Below, piece by piece: positions 58,382-64,000 of a stretch of DNA of 64,000 nt (position 1 is the stretch's first letter; each line of letters opens with the position of its first letter). Origin of the DNA: Microbacterium proteolyticum (GTDB taxonomy: Bacteria; Actinomycetota; Actinomycetes; Actinomycetales; Microbacteriaceae); assembly GCF_030818075.1 (NCBI RefSeq), contig NZ_JAUSZZ010000001.1, forward strand, positions 2,232,001 to 2,296,000, written 5' to 3'. The position numbers and the translations under genes are program-made. The notes below the pieces were generated by a model. It did not search any database, was not told the origin of the DNA, and was given only the letters and a program-made list of their open reading frames with translations.

Positions 58382-59652
58382 CTCCCGCGATCGTGATCGT
58401 CGTCGCGTTCTGCACGATCGGATTCTCCACCGTGGTGTGGGGCATCGCGGCCCTGTGCCGGCTCGTCGTCATCGCGCGCGCCGAGACGTCCCTGCTCTCA
58501 CCGTCGATGTTCTATCGGCCCGAGGAGGTCGCGGTCCTCATCGCCGCTCACGACGAGCACCTCGTGATCGCGGAGGCGGTCCGAGCTGCACGCGCCCTCG
58601 TGCCCGCGGGCAACGTCTTCGTGGTGTCCGACGGGTCGAGCGACGAGACCGCGGCCCGCGCGCGCGAGGCGGGCGCCGTCGCGTGGGATCTCGCCCCCAA
58701 CCGGGGCAAGGCCGGGGCGATCCGCGCTGCTCTGGAGCGATTCCGCATCCCGGAGCGATTCCCACTGCTGCTCCTCCTCGACGCCGATTCGCGCCCACGG
58801 CCCGATTACCTGCGCACCGGCCTGCCGTTGTTCACCGACGAGAGCGTGGTGGCGGTCGCCGGGCGGGCGACGACCGCGCCGGACGCCGCGACCGGTCGTA
58901 TGGGCCGTGTGCTGACGTCCTACCGGGAACGCACCTACGTGTGCACCCAGTACCTCCACAAGTTCGGGCAGGCGGCGCGCGCCGTCGACGCGGTGACGAT
59001 CGTGCCGGGGTTCGCGAGCATGTACCGCACCGACGTGCTCCACCGCATCGACATCGACGCACCCGGGCTGTCGATCGAGGACTTCAACATGACCTTCGAG
59101 GTGCACGCGAAACGCCTGGGGCGCATCGCGTTCCACCCCGCCTGCGCCGTGGCGGAGACGCAGGACCCGGCGATCCTCCGCGACTACAGCGCCCAGATGC
59201 GTCGGTGGAGCCTCGGCTTCTGGCAGACGGTCCGACGCCATGGTCTGCGCCGCGGTCTGTTCTGGATATCCGTCGGTGTCTTCGCGGTCGAGACGATCGT
59301 CTCCAGTCTCGTCCTGACACTGATGGTGCCGGTGGTGACCATCGCTGCGCTCGCCGCTGTGACGACCACGATGGTGAGCGGAGAAGCGGCCGTCGTCGTG
59401 CAGACGGTCGCGACGGCACTGCCGGTCGGTCCGCTGGCGGCGGCGTTCCTCGTGGGGGACTCCGTGCTGACGGCGTTCGCGTGCGTCGTCACGCGCACGC
59501 GTCCGCGTGCATGGATGCTGTTGTATCCCGGTCTGCGGGTGTGGGACGCGATGCTCTGCCTCCGTGCTCTCGTTGCGGCGTTCGGTCGCCCGTCCGACGG
59601 TCGCTGGCGCAGTCCGGACCGCCGTGCGGCGTTGTCACCCGCTGCGCCGTGA
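58378..59652 (+). CDS. Membrane glycosyltransferase, family 2 (processive type)
   Basis: 424 aa. N-terminal helix, cytosolic GT-A domain (about 50-290) with VAVLIAAHDEH, VVSDGSSDETAARAREAG, LLLLLDADSRPRPDYLR, SIEDFNMTFEVH (catalytic Asp) and QMRRWSLGFWQ (Q/RxxRW), then four or so C-terminal helices. The D, DxD, ED, QxxRW set is that of polymerising synthases such as cellulose, hyaluronan or poly-GlcNAc synthases. With the divergent sugar-dehydrogenase, epimerase and deacetylase genes it probably builds an exported (amino)glycan. Confidence 0.88.
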   Translation: MTPAIVIVVAFCTIGFSTVVWGIAALCRLVVIARAETSLLSPSMFYRPEEVAVLIAAHDEHLVIAEAVRAARALVPAGNVFVVSDGSSDETAARAREAGAVAWDLAPNRGKAGAIRAALERFRIPERFPLLLLLDADSRPRPDYLRTGLPLFTDESVVAVAGRATTAPDAATGRMGRVLTSYRERTYVCTQYLHKFGQAARAVDAVTIVPGFASMYRTDVLHRIDIDAPGLSIEDFNMTFEVHAKRLGRIAFHPACAVAETQDPAILRDYSAQMRRWSLGFWQTVRRHGLRRGLFWISVGVFAVETIVSSLVLTLMVPVVTIAALAAVTTTMVSGEAAVVVQTVATALPVGPLAAAFLVGDSVLTAFACVVTRTRPRAWMLLYPGLRVWDAMLCLRALVAAFGRPSDGRWRSPDRRAALSPAAP

Positions 59653-59761
59653 CCCGCCGGCATCCCGACGCAGGGATGCCGCGCTGTGACCCGGTGGGGC
59701 GTGCCTCGGCCGGATGCCACGCGCCCGTCCGTCCTTCAGCGCCGCCGCGGTGCGTTCGGAC

Positions 59762-62287
59762 TCAGGACGGCGACGAGCCGTGCAGGAGGGCGACCAGGTG
59801 CACGCGCGACGTCACACCGAGTTTCCGGTAAATGCCAGTCAAACGCAGTTCGACGGTGCGAAGCGAGATGAAGAGGGTAGCCGCGATCTCGCGGTTGCGG
59901 AGCCCCTGACCCACGAGCGCCACGACGTCGCGCTCGTGCGGGGTGAGGGAGCGTCCGCGATCGGCATGACGCGGCACCGCACGCGCCGGGGGCCGGTCGG
60001 CGGCAGGCAGGCACCGCTCGCGAGCCGCCGTCAGCAGCAGCCGCTCGATCGGCGGGTCGTCGGTGCGCGAGACGGCCGCCGCCACGCGGAAGGCTTCGGC
60101 GCCGTCGCCGTCGCTGCGACAGACCGCGCGGGAGCGCGCCACCGCGAGCGTCGTCCACCGACGGGGAATGCGCGCGGATGCCGCCTCGAGCCGGGCCAGG
60201 GTGCGGCGCGCCTCTGCACGGTCGCCGCTCAACCACAGCGCCTCGATGAGGTCGGCATCGGCGCGCAGGATCGACGGGTCATCGCAGGGAACGGCCTCCC
60301 GGGCAGCGTGGAGGGATACGACCGCATCGTCGAACCTCCCCTCCGCCAGGGCGGCGCCCCCCTCGATGACGGCGAACCACGGCAGCGGGGTCGTCATGCC
60401 CGCCCGGCGGCAGAGGTCTCGACCAAGCCGCACGAGTTCGTCCAACCCGTCTCCCAACGGGTCCAGCGCCGCGGCGCCGGCGAGGACGAGGACGTCCGCC
60501 ACGTGGGGTGCGCGGCCCGGGCCCCACTCTCGTCGCCAGGCCTCGACGGCTTCGCGCGCGGCGACCGGATCGCCGCCGCGAACCTCGTTCATCACCTGGA
60601 GGCAGTGCAGCTGATCGCGCCAGTAGGGTGCGGCGCGCGGTCGACTCTCGAGCCGGGCGACGATGCGGCGTCGCACGGCGGCGTACTCCTCCCGCAGGAT
60701 GGCGCCCTGCAGCGCGAGCAACTCCTGTTCGAGGGGGAGGTCCGGACGAGACGTGCCGGCAGCGACGCCCGAGTCGACGGCGCCGGGGAGCAGGACGTCG
60801 GCGCCCATCGCCGCGAGGAGGCGGGCGAGCAGAGCCGTCTCGGTCGACGCGACACCTTTCTGGACCGCGAGCCCGACCAGACCGACCGCCCGCTCGGTCT
60901 CCGCGCGCCACAGGTGCAGCCGGGCGCTCTCGCAGAGAAGCCGCTCGGCGCCGTGCGGGTCGTCGGTCTCCGTGGCGACGCGCAGCATGGTTTCGTCGAC
61001 GACATGGTCGGCGGCCCGGGTCGCTCGGAGCCACGCAAGCGCCGCCCGCGTCCGCACTTCCGGATCGCCGGGGGCTCCGGCCCGCCGGAGATAGTGACGG
61101 CCGCGCTCGTCGTGGCCCTGCATCACGAGCGCCTCGCCGAGGTCGACGAGCAGCCGACACCGCGAAACGTCATCGACCCGCCCGGCCAGGGCGCGCTCGG
61201 CGAACTCCACCGCGGCTGAGGGTTCGCCCGAACGGGCCAGGTCGACCGCCGCGACCAACAGCCGCGTGCGATCGCAGTCGGTCTCGAGGTGACTACGGTG
61301 CCACAGATGGGTCGCCGGGTACTTCTGTGCGTGCTCCTGGGAGGCTTGCGCATGCAGGCGGGACCTCTCGTCGGCGGACAAGGCCGCGAACTGGCGCAGT
61401 CTCCGGGCGGGGTCGGCGATCCGGGCCAGCTCGCCGTGCACGGCGACGAGTCCCTCATCGATCAACGTCTGCATCTCGAGGCCACGTTCGGCGGCGACGG
61501 AGCGCAGACGGTCGTGGCCGAACACCGGTCCTACGCACAGGAGGTCCATCACCCCGTCGATTCGAGGGTCTCGGCGCCTCCGGCGCTCGCGATGAGCCGG
61601 GTCGTCATCGACGAGGCGGAGGGGGAAAGGGAGGGGATCGTCACCGGCCGCCTCGCAGGGCGTGAGGCGCACACGCGAGAGGATGCCGGGATCGCCGCCC
61701 GCGCAGGCCGCCACCGTGTGCAGAACGGCGGCAGCCGCCGTGGGCCCCAGGACGGCTCGGGCGAGGTCCAGCGACTCCTCGAACGACAACCGCTCGATGC
61801 GCGCGCGACGCATGCCGGCGAAATCGCGTCGACCGTCCGCGGTTCCCGCGGTCGCGACGACGCTGAGACCGGTACCGCGCAGGCGGCCGAAGACGTACGA
61901 CAGCACCGTGACGCTCGCGCCGTCCAGGTGGTCCAGGTCGTCGACGACCACGATGTCGGGTTCGCCGGACACGAGGTGGAGCGTGCGGCTGAGCTCCTCG
62001 GCGATCAGGTGTTCGGGCCAGTCCCGGCCGCGTGCGAGAAGCGCATCGACCGCGTGGCGCCGCTCGCCACCGAGACCCGCCGCCAGGGCCGACAACCCCG
62101 AGTACGGCCACATCCGCTCGCTCGGGCTCGCCGCCACCACGACCGCGCCGTGCTCTTCGGCGATCGCGCGGGCGAGAGTAGTCTTTCCGATGCCCTCCTC
62201 CCCGATGAGGAGGCACCCCGATCCCCCCGAGGCCTCGATGACGTCCTTCGCGATGCGTCTCTCGCGCATACGACCGACAAATGGCAT
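59762..62287 (-). CDS. LuxR-family ATP-binding regulator (LAL/MalT type)
   Basis: 841 aa from ATG 62287, where MPFVGRMRERR begins the usual domain; GTG 62326 would add 13 residues. P-loop CLLIGEEGIGKTTLARAIAEEHG (about 24-46), Walker B PDIVVVDDLDHLDG, a long tetratricopeptide-like helical middle, and a C-terminal LuxR helix-turn-helix SLTPHERDVVALVGQGLRNREIAATLFISLRTVELRLTGIYRKLGVTSR. Large ATP-dependent activators of this kind respond to a small ligand. Its convergent neighbour is the glycosyltransferase, so it may control the surface-glycan genes; that is only proximity. Confidence 0.88.
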   Translation of the reverse strand: MPFVGRMRERRIAKDVIEASGGSGCLLIGEEGIGKTTLARAIAEEHGAVVVAASPSERMWPYSGLSALAAGLGGERRHAVDALLARGRDWPEHLIAEELSRTLHLVSGEPDIVVVDDLDHLDGASVTVLSYVFGRLRGTGLSVVATAGTADGRRDFAGMRRARIERLSFEESLDLARAVLGPTAAAAVLHTVAACAGGDPGILSRVRLTPCEAAGDDPLPFPLRLVDDDPAHRERRRRRDPRIDGVMDLLCVGPVFGHDRLRSVAAERGLEMQTLIDEGLVAVHGELARIADPARRLRQFAALSADERSRLHAQASQEHAQKYPATHLWHRSHLETDCDRTRLLVAAVDLARSGEPSAAVEFAERALAGRVDDVSRCRLLVDLGEALVMQGHDERGRHYLRRAGAPGDPEVRTRAALAWLRATRAADHVVDETMLRVATETDDPHGAERLLCESARLHLWRAETERAVGLVGLAVQKGVASTETALLARLLAAMGADVLLPGAVDSGVAAGTSRPDLPLEQELLALQGAILREEYAAVRRRIVARLESRPRAAPYWRDQLHCLQVMNEVRGGDPVAAREAVEAWRREWGPGRAPHVADVLVLAGAAALDPLGDGLDELVRLGRDLCRRAGMTTPLPWFAVIEGGAALAEGRFDDAVVSLHAAREAVPCDDPSILRADADLIEALWLSGDRAEARRTLARLEAASARIPRRWTTLAVARSRAVCRSDGDGAEAFRVAAAVSRTDDPPIERLLLTAARERCLPAADRPPARAVPRHADRGRSLTPHERDVVALVGQGLRNREIAATLFISLRTVELRLTGIYRKLGVTSRVHLVALLHGSSPS

Positions 62288-62420
62288 CCCACGTCCCCAC
62301 TGCGTCGTCCCGCACCGGAATCGCACGTCCCGGGCCGGATCAGGATGCCCCCCGATCGAAGGCTAAGCTGCGGGTCCGGCGGACGACAAGAGGGGACTTC
62401 CCCCGTGAAACCACAACGCC

Positions 62421-62460
62421 GAGAGGGGGACCGGATGCCGTGGCATCCGGTCCCCCTCTC
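62421..62460 (-). terminator. Terminator of the opcA-pgl operon
   Basis: Perfect 19-bp arms (62421-62439 and 62442-62460), half GAGAGGGGGACCGGATGCC, 12 nt past the pgl stop on the minus strand. The apex again is GGATGCC..GGCATCC. Confidence 0.88.
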
Positions 62461-62472
62461 GGTCACGATCGC

Positions 62473-63264
62473 TCAGTACTCGCGGTCGATGAGCTGCGGC
62501 GGAACCTGATCTGCGGCGACCTCGTCGACGAAGAACGCCGTACGACGGCGGCCCTTCGCGCCGGCGGCGGGGACGCTCTGGTAGCTCGCCCCGGCGAGGG
62601 CGAGACCGAGAGCCGCGGCCTTATCGGCGCCGGCGATGACCATCCACACCCGCTTGGAGCTGTTGATGACCGGGCGCGTCAGCGACACGCGATCACTCGG
62701 CGGTTTGGGCGACTCGCGCACCGGCACGGTGGCCCGGTCCGTCACCGAGATCTCGGGGCGGTCCGGGAACAGCGACGCGATGTGTGCGTCGGGCCCGACC
62801 CCGAGGAAGCAGATGTCGAACGAGGGCCACGGGCCCGACTCGTTGCGGTCCGACGGAGCGAACTGAGCGAGTTCGTCGGCGTAGGCGATCGCCGCGGCAT
62901 CCAGATCCACGCCGTCATCGCTGGAGGCGACGGTGTGGATGTTCTCCGCCGGCACGTCGAGGTGGTCGAGAAATGCCTCGCGCGCCTGCTTCTCGTTGCG
63001 GTCGTCGCTGTCGCGCGGCACGAAGCGCTCGTCACCGAACCAGAAGTGCACGAGCGACCAGTCGATGTCGGAGACGCGCTCATCGCGCGCGGCCGCGCGG
63101 AGAACGGCTCCGCCCATCGTTCCGCCGGTGAGGCAGATGTGCATGCGCTTACCCTCGTCGACGCGCTTGACGATGCGGTTCACGAAGCGGGTCGCCACGT
63201 ACTCCGCCAGCGTGTCGGCGTCGCGCTTGATGATGACGCGCTTGGCCGCACCGCTGTCGCTCAT
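62473..63264 (-). CDS. pgl: 6-phosphogluconolactonase
   Basis: 263 aa. Hydrolyses 6-phosphogluconolactone, second step of the oxidative pentose-phosphate pathway. ICLTGGTMGGAVLRAA, VHFWFGDERFVPRDSDDRNEKQAREAFLDHL, FDICFLGVGPDAHIASLFPDRPE and RVSLTRPVINSSKRVWMVIAGADKA are family motifs (SOL/DevB type). ATG overlaps the opcA stop (ATGA), the usual actinobacterial zwf-opcA-pgl order. Confidence 0.96.
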   Translation of the reverse strand: MSDSGAAKRVIIKRDADTLAEYVATRFVNRIVKRVDEGKRMHICLTGGTMGGAVLRAAARDERVSDIDWSLVHFWFGDERFVPRDSDDRNEKQAREAFLDHLDVPAENIHTVASSDDGVDLDAAAIAYADELAQFAPSDRNESGPWPSFDICFLGVGPDAHIASLFPDRPEISVTDRATVPVRESPKPPSDRVSLTRPVINSSKRVWMVIAGADKAAALGLALAGASYQSVPAAGAKGRRRTAFFVDEVAADQVPPQLIDREY

Positions 63265-64000
63265 GATCCGCTCGTCTCATTCGTCGTGTGCAGCAGCTCG
63301 TGGCCCTCCGTGATGACGCGGCCGTAGAGCAGGTCGGGGTCGAGTCGGCGCAGCTCCTCGGCCAGGCATTCGCGCAGCGTCCGTCGCGGGAAGGCGAGGT
63401 CGTGCGTGGGCTGCCCGGGCTGGCTGAGGATCGCGACGCCGGCCTCGGGGCGCTCGAGCAGCGTGTCGCCGCTCGCGCGCGTCAGCCGCACCGACTTGAT
63501 CCCGCTGCTCCACTCGTCCGCCGGAAGGTAGGCGTAGTCGACCGGGGCGTCCAGCTTCATTCCGAGCCACGCCGCGAGCAGGGCGGTCGACGGGGAATCC
63601 GATGCCCCCCGCACTTCGATCGCCGTCACCGGCTCATAGGGCGGCTGGTCGAGCACCGCGGCGAGCTGCTCGCGCCACCGCGTCACGCGGGTCCATGCGA
63701 AGTCGGTGTCGCCGGGGGAGTAGTGCTCGCCGAGCCGTGCGACCCACGCCGCCGGATCGGCTTGCGACGAGGCATCCGTGATGCGACGTTGCGCGATACG
63801 ACCGATGGGCGAGCGCGCAGGCTTCACCGGAGCATCCGCCGGCCACCACGCGACGACCGGGGCGTCGGGCAGCAGCAGGCCCGTGACGAGGCTCTCCGCG
63901 TTGGTGCCCGCGGCGCCGTGGGCGCGCAGCACCACCACCTCGCTGGCGCCGGCGTCTCCGCCCACGCGGATCTGCGCGTCGAGGCGGGGATCCGCGTCCT
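63261..64000 (-). CDS. opcA: Glucose-6-phosphate dehydrogenase assembly protein OpcA, partial
   Basis: The last ~246 codons; the frame is open at the right edge and the N-terminus lies outside. Actinobacterial protein needed for Zwf activity. Recognised by LDAQIRVGGDAGASEVVVLRAHGAAG, LVTGLLLPDAPVVAWWPADAP, RRITDASSQADPAAW, GDTDFAWTRVTRWREQLAAVLDQPPYEPV and the C-terminal LRRLDPDLLYGRVITEGHELL. zwf is expected further to the right. Confidence 0.93.
   Translation of the reverse strand, partial: DADPRLDAQIRVGGDAGASEVVVLRAHGAAGTNAESLVTGLLLPDAPVVAWWPADAPVKPARSPIGRIAQRRITDASSQADPAAWVARLGEHYSPGDTDFAWTRVTRWREQLAAVLDQPPYEPVTAIEVRGASDSPSTALLAAWLGMKLDAPVDYAYLPADEWSSGIKSVRLTRASGDTLLERPEAGVAILSQPGQPTHDLAFPRRTLRECLAEELRRLDPDLLYGRVITEGHELLHTTNETSGS

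Overview
The window is high-GC Gram-positive (actinobacterial) chromosome, most like Microbacteriaceae, probably Microbacterium or a close relative. The evidence is actinobacterial marker genes (rbpA, whiA, opcA, an actinobacterial mfd/uvr set), many leaderless GTG/ATG starts 6-7 nt after a TAnnnT -10 box, strong G/C third-position bias, and rRNA sequences of high-GC Gram-positive type. I cannot name the species. There are no phage genes, insertion sequences, CRISPR arrays or tRNA genes that I can see.

Layout. (1) 1-4.9 kb: the end of prs, then an extracytosolic flavin electron-transfer module (FMN-binding lipoprotein, ApbE flavin transferase, NqrB/RnfD-like membrane protein fused to a flavodoxin-reductase domain), a broken glyoxalase and a Pro/Thr-rich surface protein. 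(2) 5-7.7 kb: a two-component system whose histidine kinase is frameshifted, and a VanZ-like protein. (3) 7.7-19.7 kb: a sugar-acid region. gnd, gntK, gntP and a GntR regulator handle gluconate. An IclR regulator, two oxidoreductases, an MHS-type transporter, a gluconate 5-dehydrogenase-like SDR, an FAH-family protein and an L-idonate 5-dehydrogenase-like enzyme would feed idonate/ketogluconates into gluconate. (4) 19.6-26.6 kb: rplY, pth, two small membrane proteins and mfd. (5) 26.6-32.5 kb: one complete rRNA operon (16S-23S-5S) with processing stems. (6) 32.5-41.8 kb: a minisatellite with a G14 tract, an MFS exporter, a frameshifted GH13 enzyme, a zinc-finger GIY-YIG protein, coaE, uvrB and an OhrR-like regulator. 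(7) 41.9-53.4 kb: uvrA, uvrC, rapZ, whiA, sodA, gap-pgk-tpiA, secG and rbpA, the conserved actinobacterial order. (8) 53.5-62.3 kb: a four-gene coupled operon (nucleotide-sugar dehydrogenase, epimerase, polysaccharide deacetylase, lipoprotein) divergent from a family 2 glycosyltransferase, next to a large LuxR-type regulator. (9) 62.4-64 kb: pgl and the C-terminal part of opcA.

How the genes connect. mfd, uvrB, uvrA and a small zinc-finger GIY-YIG gene share one promoter architecture, TGTCGGAG-N8-TAnnnT followed 6-7 nt later by a leaderless start. It closely resembles the mycobacterial RecA-independent (PafBC) DNA-damage promoter. A near match lies before the GH13 gene. This suggests a nucleotide-excision-repair regulon that recruits an uncharacterised nuclease-like protein. 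A GTTCA-N6-TGAAC operator occurs at two promoters flanking the IclR gene and probably defines its local regulon. gnd, pgl and opcA are pentose-phosphate genes, and gluconate catabolism enters that pathway at gnd.

Quality note: four genes carry single-base frameshifts, and three of these are one extra G/C in a short run. Homopolymer miscounts in the assembly are a serious alternative to true pseudogenes.
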